A stretch of 44,658 bases of DNA from Deltaproteobacteria bacterium (GTDB lineage: Bacteria; Myxococcota; Myxococcia; Myxococcales; JAHFDP01), in contig JAHFDP010000028.1 of NCBI GenBank assembly GCA_023248955.1, forward strand, positions 1 through 44,658, in the 5' to 3' direction. Made by a program: the position numbers and the translations under genes. Shown piece by piece: positions 7,487 to 16,939 of this stretch. Within the stretch, counting starts at the first letter, position 1, and the number at the start of each line of letters is the position of its first letter. Below the pieces are notes generated by a model, which saw only the letters and a program-made list of their open reading frames with translations, was not told the origin of the DNA and searched no databases.

Positions 7487-8616
7487 TGCTCTATCTCCTC
7501 CTCGGCGCCGGCGACCACCCCTTCTTCAACGTGCTGCGCTACCCGTCCTTCCGCATTCTCGCGGCAGGCCTCGTCGCGCTCGTGGTCGGCATCGTCTTCG
7601 GCGCGCCGTACATCGCCTGGCTGCGCTTCCAACAAAAAGGTATCTCCAACGTTCGCGAAGACACACCCGACACGCATCAGCGAAAAAGAGAGACACCCAC
7701 GCTCGGCGGCGGACTTCTTCTCGCTGCCTTTACCCTGGCCGTCTTTCTCTTCGCCGATCTGCGCAGCTTGCGCGTGTGGGCGCTGCTTATCTTCACCCTC
7801 GGATTCGGCGGCATCGGCTTCGCCGACGACTGGCTCAAGCTCTCCAAGCGCAACTCCAAAGGCCTGCCCGGCCGCCTCAAAATCGCCTGGCAGACCGCAA
7901 TCTACTTCGCGGTCATCTTCGGCCTCTTCACCGAGTGGACCGCGCACGCCAGCTTTCCGTTTCTGCACGCGCGGCTGCTCATCGACTCGGCACTCACCGC
8001 GCCCTTCGTGCCGCTACGCCACTTTCACCCGCACCTCGGCTGGTGGTACGTGGCCTTCGGCTGGATCGTCATTGTGGGAACTTCACACGCCGTGAACCTG
8101 GCCGACGGCCTCGACGGGCTGGCCATGGGTACGGTCACCATCTCCGCCACCGTTTGGCTCGCGCTCAGCTACGTCGCTTCCGTCACCATTCGCGGTTTCG
8201 ATCTGGCCCGCTACCTGGGCGTGGCCTCGGTCCCCGGCGGTCAGGAGCTCGCCGTCGGTGCAGCGGCGCTGGTCGGCGCTGGCATTGCCTTTCTCTGGTT
8301 CAACTCCAATCCGGCGTCGGTCTTCATGGGCGACATCGGCTCCCTAGCGCTGGGCGGCGCGCTGGGCGCTTTTGCACTGCTCACCAAGAACGAACTGGAG
8401 TCGACGCTGGTTCACGCACTCTTTCTCGTTGAAGCACTGAGTGTAATCTTTCAAGTGGCTTCTTTTAAGTGGCGCGGTAAACGCATCTTCAAGATGGCGC
8501 CGATTCACCACCACTTCGAATTGCTGGGCTGGCCGGAGCAGAAGGTCGTGGTGCGGTTTTGGATTCTCTCGATCTTGGCCGCCGGCGTGGCGTTGGCTTC
8601 ACTCAAGCTGCGATGA
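7486..8616 (+). CDS. mraY: Phospho-N-acetylmuramoyl-pentapeptide transferase MraY
   Basis: MraY is a polytopic inner-membrane enzyme that moves phospho-MurNAc-pentapeptide onto undecaprenyl phosphate to make lipid I. At 376 residues it has about ten hydrophobic segments. Family motifs are present: TPTLGG after the first cytoplasmic loop, the catalytic FADDWLK Asp pair, NLADGLDGLA, FMGDIGSLALGG and HHHFELLGWPE near the C-terminus. It is translationally linked on both sides: TAATG with murF and ATGA with murD. Confidence 0.97.
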   Translation: MLYLLLGAGDHPFFNVLRYPSFRILAAGLVALVVGIVFGAPYIAWLRFQQKGISNVREDTPDTHQRKRETPTLGGGLLLAAFTLAVFLFADLRSLRVWALLIFTLGFGGIGFADDWLKLSKRNSKGLPGRLKIAWQTAIYFAVIFGLFTEWTAHASFPFLHARLLIDSALTAPFVPLRHFHPHLGWWYVAFGWIVIVGTSHAVNLADGLDGLAMGTVTISATVWLALSYVASVTIRGFDLARYLGVASVPGGQELAVGAAALVGAGIAFLWFNSNPASVFMGDIGSLALGGALGAFALLTKNELESTLVHALFLVEALSVIFQVASFKWRGKRIFKMAPIHHHFELLGWPEQKVVVRFWILSILAAGVALASLKLR

Positions 8617-9956
8617 ACTGGAGCGGACGCCAAGTTGCGGTGGTCGGGCTCGGCAAGAGTGGTGTGTCCGCGGTGCGTCTGCTTTCCGGCGCGGGTGCGC
8701 GTGTTCACGTGACCGACAGTCGATCCGCCCAGACGCTGGCGACGATTCGCGCCGAGCTCAACGACGCGGTGACCAGCTGGGATCTCGGTGGCCACGACGT
8801 GGAGAAGTTGCGCCAAGCGGATCTGATTGTGCTCTCCCCCGGTGTTGCGTTGGCCCTCGAAGCATTGCAACCAGCGCGGCGCGCAGGCGTACCAATCTGG
8901 AGCGAGATCGAGTTGGCGTGGCAATTTCTTTCCGCCGAAAAAAACGCCCCGCCACTCGCAGGCATCACCGGCACCAACGGCAAATCCACCACCACCGCGC
9001 TGACTGCACACCTCCTCCAAGAAAGCGGCCAACGCGTCTTCGCCGGCGGAAATCTGGGGACACCGCTTTCCACGTTGGCGCTCTCGGGCGAACGCGTCGA
9101 CGCCGTGGTGTGCGAGCTGTCTAGCTTTCAATTGGAAACGTGCGAAACGCTGGCGCCGCGCGCGGCCGCGGTTCTCAACATCACGCCCGATCACCTCGAT
9201 CGCTACGCCTCTATCGCGGACTATATCGCCGCCAAAGCGCGTATTTTCGCGCGGCAGACCGAGCGCGACGCCGCCATCCTCAACGCGGGCGATCCCGCCG
9301 TGGCAGCGCTCGCACACGACCGTCGCGCGCGCGTGCTTTTCTTCGCAGGCCAAGACCTTCGCGACGACGCCGGTACACTCATTACCGCTGCTGGCGAACG
9401 CTTCACCGTGTCATCCAAAGCGCTTCGAGGTGCGCACAACCGCGAAAATGCGATGGCGGCGATTCTCCTCGCACGCGAGCTCGGAGCCTCGCCAAGCGGC
9501 CTCCAGCGCGGCCTAGCGACGTATCCGGGACTTCCGCACCGATTGGAACAGGTGGCCACGATCGGCGGCATCGAATTCATCAACGACTCCAAAGCGACGA
9601 ATATCGACAGCGTGGAAAAGTCGCTGTCCGCGTTCGATCGCGGCGTACACCTGATCCTCGGCGGCCGCGGCAAAGGATCTCCCTACGAGCCGCTGCGACA
9701 ACTACTGCCCGGACGGGTAGTCGCCATCTACGTCATCGGTGAAGACGGGCCCAACATCGCGCGCGCGCTCGACGGAATCGTCCCCATCGAATCGTGCGGC
9801 GCGCTCAGCACCGCCGTGGCGCGCGCCCACGCCAACGCCAAATCGGGCGACGTCGTCCTGCTCTCGCCCGCCTGCGCCAGCTACGATCAATTCGATCACT
9901 TCGAACATCGCGGCAACGTTTTCAAAACGCTGGTCCGCGCCCTGGCTGCAGAATGA
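8613..9956 (+). CDS. murD: UDP-MurNAc-L-alanine:D-glutamate ligase MurD
   Basis: MurD adds D-glutamate to UDP-MurNAc-L-Ala. The 447-residue protein has an N-terminal Rossmann-like domain beginning VAVVGLGKSGVSA, the ATP loop GITGTNGKSTTTA (near residue 116), the NITPDHLDRY block and the C-terminal-domain sequence FINDSKATNIDS followed by LILGGRGKG. ATG 8613 overlaps the mraY stop as ATGA, and its own TGA overlaps the ftsW start in the same way. Confidence 0.97.
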   Translation: MNWSGRQVAVVGLGKSGVSAVRLLSGAGARVHVTDSRSAQTLATIRAELNDAVTSWDLGGHDVEKLRQADLIVLSPGVALALEALQPARRAGVPIWSEIELAWQFLSAEKNAPPLAGITGTNGKSTTTALTAHLLQESGQRVFAGGNLGTPLSTLALSGERVDAVVCELSSFQLETCETLAPRAAAVLNITPDHLDRYASIADYIAAKARIFARQTERDAAILNAGDPAVAALAHDRRARVLFFAGQDLRDDAGTLITAAGERFTVSSKALRGAHNRENAMAAILLARELGASPSGLQRGLATYPGLPHRLEQVATIGGIEFINDSKATNIDSVEKSLSAFDRGVHLILGGRGKGSPYEPLRQLLPGRVVAIYVIGEDGPNIARALDGIVPIESCGALSTAVARAHANAKSGDVVLLSPACASYDQFDHFEHRGNVFKTLVRALAAE

Positions 9957-11077
9957 TCACACGCGGCCGCTCCGATCGCTGGCTCCTGGCCGCGGCGCTG
10001 ATGCTCACCGCCTTTGGCATCCTCATGGTCTATTCGGCCAGCGCCAACTACGCCTCGGCACGACTCGGCGATGGCGCCTACTTTCTGAAACGCCAAGCCG
10101 GCGCCGCAGCCTTCGGCCTCGTGCTCCTTTGGATGCTGACACGCATCGGCTACCGCCGTCTCGAATGGACCGCCGTGCCGCTCCTCTTCTTTTCGATCGT
10201 CCTGCTCATCCTCGTGCGCGTGCCCGGTCTCGGCCACGTCGCTGGCGGTGCGCGACGCTGGCTGCACATCGGTCCGCTCACGTTTCAGCCAAGCGAGCTG
10301 GCTAAGGTCGCGCTGGTCTTCTTTCTCGCCCGCTCGCTCGCCAAAAAGGGCGACACCGTGCGCGATTTCCGAACCGGCTTTCTGCCGCACGCACTGATCA
10401 CGCTTGTTTTGATCGGACTCTTGATGCTGCAACCCGATTTCGGCACCACGCTCTCCGTCGCCGCGCTGACTTGGGCCCTTCTCTTCGTCGCTGGCGCGCG
10501 GCTCTCGCATCTTGTGCTGACCGTGTTGCTCGCGGTGCCGCCCGTGGTGTTGCTCGTAATCTACGCGCCCTACCGACTGCGTCGCCTCCTCGCTTTTCTG
10601 CATCCCGACGCCGATCCCACCGGCGTCGGGTACCAAGTGCACGAAGCGCTTATCTCCATCGGCAGCGGTGGACTCACCGGACAGGGACTCGGAGAGAGTC
10701 GCCAAAAACTTTTTTATCTTCCCGCTGCGCACACCGATTTCATTCTGCCGATCATCGGCGAAGAGACCGGGCTCTTCGGCATTGCCATGGTGGTGGCGCT
10801 CTTCCTTCTCCTGGCCTGGCGTGGACTGCGCGCCGCGCGCGCCGCGCCCGATGCGTTCGGGGCTTACCTTGCGGTTGGTCTTACGGCACTCTTGTGTCTG
10901 GAGACGCTGGTGAACGCAGGCATGTCGATGGGACTTCTGCCGACCAAAGGAATGGCGCTGCCTTTTCTCTCCTACGGCGGAACTTCGCTGGTGGTGTCGA
11001 TGGCGGTGGTGGGACTTTTGCTCTCGGTGAGCAGCGGGCCGGGCGGATACCTGCGCGCGCCAACGGGGGCACGATGA
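9953..11077 (+). CDS. ftsW: Septal peptidoglycan glycosyltransferase FtsW (SEDS family)
   Basis: FtsW polymerises lipid II glycan strands at the septum with FtsI. The 374-residue protein is almost wholly hydrophobic, with about ten membrane segments. SEDS landmarks are visible: VYSASANYAS in the first periplasmic loop, GARRWLHIGPLTFQPSELAK, LMLQPDFGTTL, AHTDFILPIIGEETG and the C-terminal PTKGMALPFLSYGGTS. It overlaps murD and murG by four bases each. Its place between murD and murG is the classical order and separates it from the elongasome paralogue RodA. Confidence 0.96.
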   Translation: MITRGRSDRWLLAAALMLTAFGILMVYSASANYASARLGDGAYFLKRQAGAAAFGLVLLWMLTRIGYRRLEWTAVPLLFFSIVLLILVRVPGLGHVAGGARRWLHIGPLTFQPSELAKVALVFFLARSLAKKGDTVRDFRTGFLPHALITLVLIGLLMLQPDFGTTLSVAALTWALLFVAGARLSHLVLTVLLAVPPVVLLVIYAPYRLRRLLAFLHPDADPTGVGYQVHEALISIGSGGLTGQGLGESRQKLFYLPAAHTDFILPIIGEETGLFGIAMVVALFLLLAWRGLRAARAAPDAFGAYLAVGLTALLCLETLVNAGMSMGLLPTKGMALPFLSYGGTSLVVSMAVVGLLLSVSSGPGGYLRAPTGAR

Positions 11078-12216
11078 GAATGCTCATCGCCGGAGGAGGT
11101 ACAGGCGGCCATCTCTTTCCGGGCATCGCGCTGGCGGAAGAAGTCGTCACGCGCCATCCGCAAAATAGCGTGCTCTTCGTCGGCACCGCGCGCGGTTTGG
11201 AATCGAAAGTGTTGCCGCAAACGGGATTTCCACTCGAGCTGATCGACGCGGTTGGTCTCAAACGAAAAGGGCTCTCCGGATTTTTGGCCGGGCTCCTCAA
11301 GTTACCGCGCGCGCTTTTTGCGTCGATGCGCATCTTGCGAAAATTCGATCCCGACGTGGTGGTCGGCGTCGGTGGTTATGCCAGCGGTCCGGTCGTGCTG
11401 GCCGCATGGCTCTTGCGCATTCCCACCGCGATTCAAGAGCAGAACGCGCTGCCCGGCTTCACCAACCGCGTGCTGGGCCACTTTGCGCGCGCGACTTTCA
11501 TCGCCTTCGAGGAGGCGCGCCGTCGCCTCGCAGGCGGCCGTATTTATTTGCTCGGCAATCCCATTCGCCGCGCTTTTCTCGACAACTATCTGAAGCCGCA
11601 CCCCACCGCGTCCGCGGACCGCTTCACGATCCTCATCACCGGCGGATCGCAAGGGGCGCATGTCCTAAACGATCGCGTGGCGGGCGCCCTCGAGTTGCTC
11701 ACGGATCTGCGCGATCGACTTTTTGTCATGCACCAGACCGGCGACAGCGATCGCAACGCCATTGCCGAGCGCTATGCCAAAAGTGGCATCTCCGCGGAGG
11801 TGAACGCTTTCATCTCCGACATGAGCGGCGTCTATGCGCGTGCGGATTTAGTCGTGTGTCGTGCCGGCGCCACCACGCTCGCCGAGCTGACCGCCTGCAA
11901 GCGCGCGTCGATCTTGGTGCCCTTCCCGTTCGCGGCAGACGACCACCAAACCGTCAACGCGCGGGCGCTCGTCGACGCTGGCGCGGCGGTGATGATTGCT
12001 GAGCAGGAATTGACACCCGAGCGACTGGCCACTGAAATCCGCGCGCTGATCACCGACGATACGCTGCGCCGACAGATGGAACGCGCCGCGGGAACGCTGG
12101 GACGGCCGCAAGCCGCCAAAGAGATCGCCGACGTCTGCGTCGAGCTCTGCATCGCGCGATTGGTGCGCGAAGGACGCGACAAGCCGTTGCCGAAAGCAAA
12201 AAAGGGAAGTGCGTAA
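11074..12216 (+). CDS. murG: Lipid II synthase MurG (GlcNAc transferase)
   Basis: MurG adds GlcNAc from UDP-GlcNAc to lipid I at the inner face of the cytoplasmic membrane. The 380-residue GT-B protein begins MRMLIAGGGTGGHLFPGIALA, the nucleotide and lipid-binding G-loop. It contains VVGVGGYASGPVV, IQEQNALPGFTNR and the C-terminal donor-binding block CRAGATTLAELTACKRASILVPFPFAADDHQ. ATG 11074 overlaps the ftsW stop, and murC begins immediately after the murG stop with no gap. Confidence 0.97.
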   Translation: MRMLIAGGGTGGHLFPGIALAEEVVTRHPQNSVLFVGTARGLESKVLPQTGFPLELIDAVGLKRKGLSGFLAGLLKLPRALFASMRILRKFDPDVVVGVGGYASGPVVLAAWLLRIPTAIQEQNALPGFTNRVLGHFARATFIAFEEARRRLAGGRIYLLGNPIRRAFLDNYLKPHPTASADRFTILITGGSQGAHVLNDRVAGALELLTDLRDRLFVMHQTGDSDRNAIAERYAKSGISAEVNAFISDMSGVYARADLVVCRAGATTLAELTACKRASILVPFPFAADDHQTVNARALVDAGAAVMIAEQELTPERLATEIRALITDDTLRRQMERAAGTLGRPQAAKEIADVCVELCIARLVREGRDKPLPKAKKGSA

Positions 12217-13605
12217 ATGTTTCGCAACCGCAAAGTCTTCGTTCACTTCGTCGGCATTGGCGGGATCGGCATGTCCGGAATCGCCGAGCTCCTGCTCAAC
12301 TTGGGCTACCGCGTAAGCGGCAGCGATCTGCGCGACTCCGACGTGACGCGCCGCCTCAGCGGACTCGGTGGAAAAATTGCGGTCGGCCACCGCGCCGAAA
12401 ACGTGGCCGACGATGTGGACGTTGTGGTCACCTCGAGTGCCGTCCAGCGCGACAATCCCGAAGTGCGTGCCGCGCGCGCCCGCGGTGTGCCGGTGATTCC
12501 ACGCGCGGAGATGCTGGCCGAGCTGATGCGCCTCAAGGTCGGCGTGGCGGTCGCCGGGTCGCACGGAAAAACAACCACCACCTCGCTCGTGGCCACTGTC
12601 CTCGCGCACGCGGGCCTCGATCCCACGGCGGTGGTCGGCGGCAAACTCAACGCGCTCGGCAGCAACGCCAAGCTTGGCAAGGGCGATCTGATCGTGGTGG
12701 AAGCCGACGAATCGGACGGCAGCTTTTTGAAGCTCACGCCGACCATCGCGGTCATCACCAACATCGATCCGGAACATCTCGATCACTACGGCGAACTGTC
12801 GCGGCTGCACGATGCGTTCGTCGAGTTCGTGAGCCGCGTGCCGTTCTACGGGCTGGCGGTGTTGTGCAGCGATCACCCCGTGGTGCAAACACTCCTCCCG
12901 CGCATCGACAAACGCGTGGTCACGTACGGCCTCAATGCGCAGGCCGATTGGCGCGCTGACAACGTGCGGCTCTCGCCATTCGGGGTGACCTTCACGGCGC
13001 TGCGCAGTGGAAAAGCGCTCGGCGACGTTCGACTCGGCATGGTCGGCGAGCACAACGCGCAAAACGCGCTGGCCGCTCTGGCTGTCGCGGAGGAGCTCGG
13101 CATTTCTTTCGTCACGGCAGCCGAAGCGTTGGCCTCCTTCAGCGGCGTACAGCGGCGGTTCACGGTGCGCGGCGAAGAGGGCGGCATCACCATCGTCGAC
13201 GATTACGGTCACCATCCCGCGGAGATTCGCGCCACGCTGGCCGGCGCACGTCGCTCGTTCGATCGCCGGCTGGTGGTGGCGTTTCAACCGCACCGCTATT
13301 CACGCACGCAACAGCTGCTCGGCGACTTCGCCACCTCCTTCAACGACGCCGACTGCGTGTTACTCACCGACATCTACGCTGCTGGCGAAGCACCGCTCGA
13401 CGGTGTTTCCGGCCGCGGCCTCTTCGAAGCGGTTCGTGCGCACGGCCACCGCGACGCGCGTTTTTCCTCGCGCGTCAATTTGGCGCAAACGCTGGCGGCG
13501 TGTGTGCGAGCGGGCGATCTGGTGTTGACGCTGGGCGCCGGGGACATCACCAACGTCCCGGACGAAGTGCTCGCGCTCTTGCGCAAGGTTCGAGATCCGG
13601 CGTGA
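12217..13605 (+). CDS. murC: UDP-MurNAc:L-alanine ligase MurC
   Basis: MurC starts peptide-stem synthesis by adding L-alanine to UDP-MurNAc. The 462-residue protein has the N-terminal [12 protein letters not shown] nucleotide-binding turn, the ATP loop [11 protein letters not shown] (near residue 112), [22 protein letters not shown] and the C-terminal [14 protein letters not shown] motif typical of MurC. It follows murG with zero spacing, and its TGA overlaps the murB GTG start. Confidence 0.97.
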   Translation: MFRNRKVFVHFVGIGGIGMSGIAELLLNLGYRVSGSDLRDSDVTRRLSGLGGKIAVGHRAENVADDVDVVVTSSAVQRDNPEVRAARARGVPVIPRAEMLAELMRLKVGVAVAGSHGKTTTTSLVATVLAHAGLDPTAVVGGKLNALGSNAKLGKGDLIVVEADESDGSFLKLTPTIAVITNIDPEHLDHYGELSRLHDAFVEFVSRVPFYGLAVLCSDHPVVQTLLPRIDKRVVTYGLNAQADWRADNVRLSPFGVTFTALRSGKALGDVRLGMVGEHNAQNALAALAVAEELGISFVTAAEALASFSGVQRRFTVRGEEGGITIVDDYGHHPAEIRATLAGARRSFDRRLVVAFQPHRYSRTQQLLGDFATSFNDADCVLLTDIYAAGEAPLDGVSGRGLFEAVRAHGHRDARFSSRVNLAQTLAACVRAGDLVLTLGAGDITNVPDEVLALLRKVRDPA

Positions 13606-14564
13606 CGGTTGCGGAACGACTGCGCGCAGCCGGCTGTGAAGTCGCCGAAAATTATCCGCTCGCGGCGCGGACCAGCGTGCGCGTGGGCGGACCAGCGCGT
13701 TTCTTCGTTCGGCCCAACGATTCCGCCGCGCTGATCGCCACACTCCAGCTCTGCGCCGAAGAAAAAATCGCCGTCGTCCCGCTCGGCGGTGGCGCCAACT
13801 GCATCGTCGGCGACGGCGGTGTCGACGGTTGCGTGCTGCGATTAGGTATTGGATTCTCAGATTACGATACTGAATTGATCCGTGATACAATCGATCACGT
13901 TCGCATTACTTTTGGCGCAGCGACATCTTCCGGACGAATTGCTCAGCTTTGCAAAGAGCTGGGCCTTGTTGGTGCGGAGTTCATCGCTGGCATTCCCGGG
14001 ACGCTCGGTGGCATGGTGACCATGAACGCGGGCACGCGCGCGGGCGAAATGGCCAGCGTGGTGGACGCTGTCGAGATCACGACTGCGCGCGGCGCTACTT
14101 GGCTAAACGCCAGCGCATTGGGATTCGCCTACCGCAGAAGCATGCTGCCCCCCGGCGGCATCGTCACCCGCGTGCGACTCAACCTTCGCCAGGGTTCGCC
14201 GAGCGAAATCGAAGCCAGCGGACGCGCGGTCGAAGCGGATCGCGAATACCGCAAACGAACGCAGCCGCTCACCCTGCCCAACTCTGGCAGCGTATTCGCG
14301 AATCCGCCCGGCGAATTCGCGGGCCAGCTTATCGAGCGCTGCGGACTCAAGGGCAGGAGCGAAGGCGGCGCGCAAATTTCCGAGAAGCACGCCAACTGGA
14401 TTGTCAACACCGGGGGCGCTTACGCGCGCAACGTGGTGGCGCTGATGGCGCTCGCGCAGCGCGAGGTGAAGACACGTTTCGGCGTCACGCTGCGACCGGA
14501 AGTGAAGCTCCTGGGCACTTTCGACCCACCGCTTCCGAGTGAATTGATCGAGGTTGTGCAATGA
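13602..14564 (+). CDS. murB: UDP-N-acetylenolpyruvoylglucosamine reductase MurB
   Basis: MurB reduces UDP-GlcNAc-enolpyruvate to UDP-MurNAc with NADPH and FAD. The 320-residue product has the FAD-domain pieces [28 protein letters not shown] and [15 protein letters not shown], then the substrate-domain segments [18 protein letters not shown] (catalytic Ser) and RPEVKLLG (catalytic Glu). Start GTG 13602 overlaps the murC stop (GTGA). A stretch around 13845-13915 is clearly more AT-rich than its surroundings while staying in frame. Confidence 0.95.
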   Translation: MTVAERLRAAGCEVAENYPLAARTSVRVGGPARFFVRPNDSAALIATLQLCAEEKIAVVPLGGGANCIVGDGGVDGCVLRLGIGFSDYDTELIRDTIDHVRITFGAATSSGRIAQLCKELGLVGAEFIAGIPGTLGGMVTMNAGTRAGEMASVVDAVEITTARGATWLNASALGFAYRRSMLPPGGIVTRVRLNLRQGSPSEIEASGRAVEADREYRKRTQPLTLPNSGSVFANPPGEFAGQLIERCGLKGRSEGGAQISEKHANWIVNTGGAYARNVVALMALAQREVKTRFGVTLRPEVKLLGTFDPPLPSELIEVVQ

Positions 14565-14651
14565 ACCGGGAAATTGTGGTACCTCGCGTCCCCCCTTTTT
14601 TGATTGCCAACCACCCAACAGTGCCCACAACTATACGGAGCGGCTTCTGAC

Positions 14652-15503
14652 GTGAAGTGGTCCCGGAAAAATCGGCGCCGCACGCCCACGGCCGAGCGCA
14701 TCGCGGAGCGGCGCAAGGCGTGGCGCATGGCCGCATTGTGGACGCTCCGTGGCGCGTTGACGCTGGTCGTCACTGGTGCGCTGTTCACCGGCGCGGCGAG
14801 GGCACAGAAGTGGGCGGTCACTTCGCCCCGCTTAGCGCTCGCCGAAGTGCGCGTCCTCGGCACCCACCGCGTCGACGCCAACGAAATTCGCGCGCTGGCC
14901 GGCCTCACGCCGGGCACCAACCTTTTCAAAGTCGATCTCGCATCCGCTTGCCGCGGCGCCGAGCGCCATCCCTGGATCGCGAGCATCCACGCGGCGCGCC
15001 GCTTTCCGAATGCGGTGGAACTCACGGTTCGCGAATATGCGCCGGTGGCGCTGGTCAATTTAGGCGGCCTCTACTTCGTCGACGCCGCGGGCACGCTGGT
15101 CAAACGCGCGCAACCCGGCGACACCATCGACGTGCCAATCATTTCGGGAAGCGGCCTGACCCGCGCGCGGTGGGAAGAAAATCCGAAAGACGCAGCGGCC
15201 ATCTTGGGTGAAGCACTCTCGGCCATCGCCACCTACACCGCCAGTGGCCTGGAGAAGGACGCCGCGCTGGCCGAGGTCCGCGTCGAGGAGGAACGCGCCC
15301 TTACCTTGGTGATCGCGGACGATGGCGCCGAAGTGCGCGTCGGGACGCGGGACGACCTGCGCACCAAACTGGACCGACTCGCTCGCCTGCGTACCGAGCT
15401 CAAACGCCGCGGCGCGCACGCCATAACCATCGATCTGGACAACCGCACGCGCCCCAGCTGGGTGGCGGTGCGCTTCGCCGCGACGGATCGGCTTGAACGA
15501 TGA
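14652..15503 (+). CDS. ftsQ: Cell division protein FtsQ
   Basis: FtsQ is a bitopic division protein that joins the FtsB-FtsL complex to the divisome. The 283-residue protein has a basic cytoplasmic tail, one membrane segment (about 26-50), then a POTRA domain (starting ALAEVRVLGTHRVDANEIRAL) and the FtsQ region with RRFPNAVELTVREYAPVALV. GTG 14652 is chosen because it follows a GGAG site at 14637-14640; an upstream ATG at 14604 is possible. The 87-nt gap after murB contains a short T-run but no gene, and ddl, often found here, is absent. Confidence 0.9.
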   Translation: MKWSRKNRRRTPTAERIAERRKAWRMAALWTLRGALTLVVTGALFTGAARAQKWAVTSPRLALAEVRVLGTHRVDANEIRALAGLTPGTNLFKVDLASACRGAERHPWIASIHAARRFPNAVELTVREYAPVALVNLGGLYFVDAAGTLVKRAQPGDTIDVPIISGSGLTRARWEENPKDAAAILGEALSAIATYTASGLEKDAALAEVRVEEERALTLVIADDGAEVRVGTRDDLRTKLDRLARLRTELKRRGAHAITIDLDNRTRPSWVAVRFAATDRLER

Positions 15504-15513
15504 TTTCAATTTT

Positions 15514-15527
15514 TGAATCTAGATTCA
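15514..15527. repeat. 14-bp perfect palindrome next to the ftsQ-ftsA element
   Basis: TGAATCTAGATTCA is its own reverse complement and lies 10 nt after the ftsQ stop. It overlaps the left target-site duplication of the following element. It may have been the preferred insertion target, or it may be a protein-binding site; the sequence alone cannot separate these. Confidence 0.5.
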
Positions 15528-15529
15528 TT

Positions 15530-15648
15530 GTATCCGTTCAGTCCGGCCCATCAGTCGTCATGGCCGGCCGAAGAGCCGGCCATCCACGCGCATCGAAATC
15601 CTCGTGGATGGCCGGGTCAAGCCCGGCCATGACGGACTGAACGGTTAC
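15530..15648. mobile_element. MITE-like element with terminal inverted repeats and 8-bp target duplications
   Basis: A 119-bp non-coding element fills the ftsQ-ftsA gap. Its ends are inverted repeats: GTATCCGTTCAGTCC on the left and GGACTGAACGGTTAC on the right (14 of 15 match when reversed). It is flanked by the direct repeat GATTCATT (15522-15529 and 15649-15656). The interior is largely palindromic, with GGCCGG-type arms around ATGGCCGGC and GCCCGGCCATGAC. There is no transposase gene, so movement would need one elsewhere. Related GTCATGGCCGG-rich repeats are, to my recollection, abundant in alphaproteobacteria. Confidence 0.8.
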
Positions 15649-15693
15649 GATTCATTTTCTAACGGACTTGTTTCAAACCTTGAAGGAGGATTC

Positions 15694-16917
15694 ATGTCGA
15701 AGAAGGGCGAGCTGATCGTAGGCCTCGACATCGGGACCACGAAGATCTGCGCCATCGTCGGAGAGGTCACGCCAGGCGGCATCGACATCATCGGCATCGG
15801 CACGCACCCCTCGCGCGGCTTGCGCAAGGGCGTGGTCATCAACCTCGAAGCAACCGTGGACGCGGTCAAGCACGCCATCGAGGAAGCGGAGCACATGGCC
15901 GGCTGCGAGATCACCAGCGTCTACGCCGGAATCGCCGGCGGCCACATCAAGGGCTTCAACAGCCAGGGCGTGGTGGCGGTCAAAGAAAAAGAGGTCCGCC
16001 CAAGCGACATCGCCCGCGTCCTCGACGCCGCGCGGGCCATCAACATCCCGCAAGACCGGCAGGTCCTGCACGTCATGCCGCAAGAGTTCATCATCGATGA
16101 GCAGGACGGCATTCGCGAACCGCTGGGCATGAGCGGCATCCGCCTCGAGGCCCGCGTGCACATCGTGACCGCGTTGGTCTCCTCGGCGCAAAACATCGCC
16201 AAGTGCGCCGAGCGCAACGGGCTCTCCGTGGCCGCGGTGGTGCTCGAACCGTTGGCCAGCGCGGAAGCGGTGCTCGCCGACGAGGAGAAGGAGCTCGGCG
16301 TGGCGCTCGTCGACATCGGCGGCGGCACCACCGATCTGGCGGTCTTTCACAACGGATCCATCCGCCACACCAGCGTCATTCCGCTCGGCGGCAACCACCT
16401 CACCAACGACATCGCGGTAGGTCTGCGCACTCCGGTGCCGGACGCCGAACGCATTAAGCAACGGTACGGTTGCGCGGTAGCGTCACTCATCGACAAGGAC
16501 GAACCGATCGAAGTCCCCAGCGTGGGCGGACGCGCGCCGCGCATGCTCTCGCGACAGATCTTGTGCGAGATCATCGAGCCGCGCATCGAAGAGATTTTCC
16601 AGCTGGTGCACCGAGAGATCGAAAAGTGCGGCCTCAACGAGATGCTGGCCTCGGGCGTGGTGATCACGGGCGGATCGACGCTGCTGGCGGGCATGGGCGA
16701 GATGGCCGAAGAAGTGCTCGGGCTCCCGGTGCGACGCGGCTTGCCGCGCGGCGTGGGCGGCCTGGTCGACGTGGTGAAGAGCCCGCAGTACGCCACGGGC
16801 GTGGGACTTCTTCTCTACGGTGCGCGGCAGCAGGACGGGCGCTACTATCAGCCTCGGGCGTTCACGGCGGGGTTTCTTAAAGACCGCGTGATGGAGTGGT
16901 TCAAGGGGATGTTTTAG
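15694..16917 (+). CDS. ftsA: Cell division protein FtsA
   Basis: FtsA is an actin-like ATPase that tethers FtsZ to the membrane and recruits late division proteins. The 407-residue product starts with IVGLDIGTTKICAIVGE (phosphate 1). It has the FtsA 1C subdomain, the DIGGGTTDLAVF phosphate-2 motif, VITGGSTLLAGM (adenosine motif) and a C-terminal amphipathic helix (FLKDRVMEWFKGMF) that should bind the membrane. ATG 15694 follows a strong AAGGAGGA site at 15683-15690, so it can be translated independently despite the repeat element upstream. ftsZ does not follow; murI lies convergently 22 nt away. Confidence 0.96.
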   Translation: MSKKGELIVGLDIGTTKICAIVGEVTPGGIDIIGIGTHPSRGLRKGVVINLEATVDAVKHAIEEAEHMAGCEITSVYAGIAGGHIKGFNSQGVVAVKEKEVRPSDIARVLDAARAINIPQDRQVLHVMPQEFIIDEQDGIREPLGMSGIRLEARVHIVTALVSSAQNIAKCAERNGLSVAAVVLEPLASAEAVLADEEKELGVALVDIGGGTTDLAVFHNGSIRHTSVIPLGGNHLTNDIAVGLRTPVPDAERIKQRYGCAVASLIDKDEPIEVPSVGGRAPRMLSRQILCEIIEPRIEEIFQLVHREIEKCGLNEMLASGVVITGGSTLLAGMGEMAEEVLGLPVRRGLPRGVGGLVDVVKSPQYATGVGLLLYGARQQDGRYYQPRAFTAGFLKDRVMEWFKGMF

Positions 16918-16939
16918 CGCGCGTCCGCGCGCATGCGCC

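Noticed and set aside
11848-13293. 481-codon open frame on the - strand across murG and murC
   Set aside because: Both + strand genes have complete family motifs; the antisense frame shows none.
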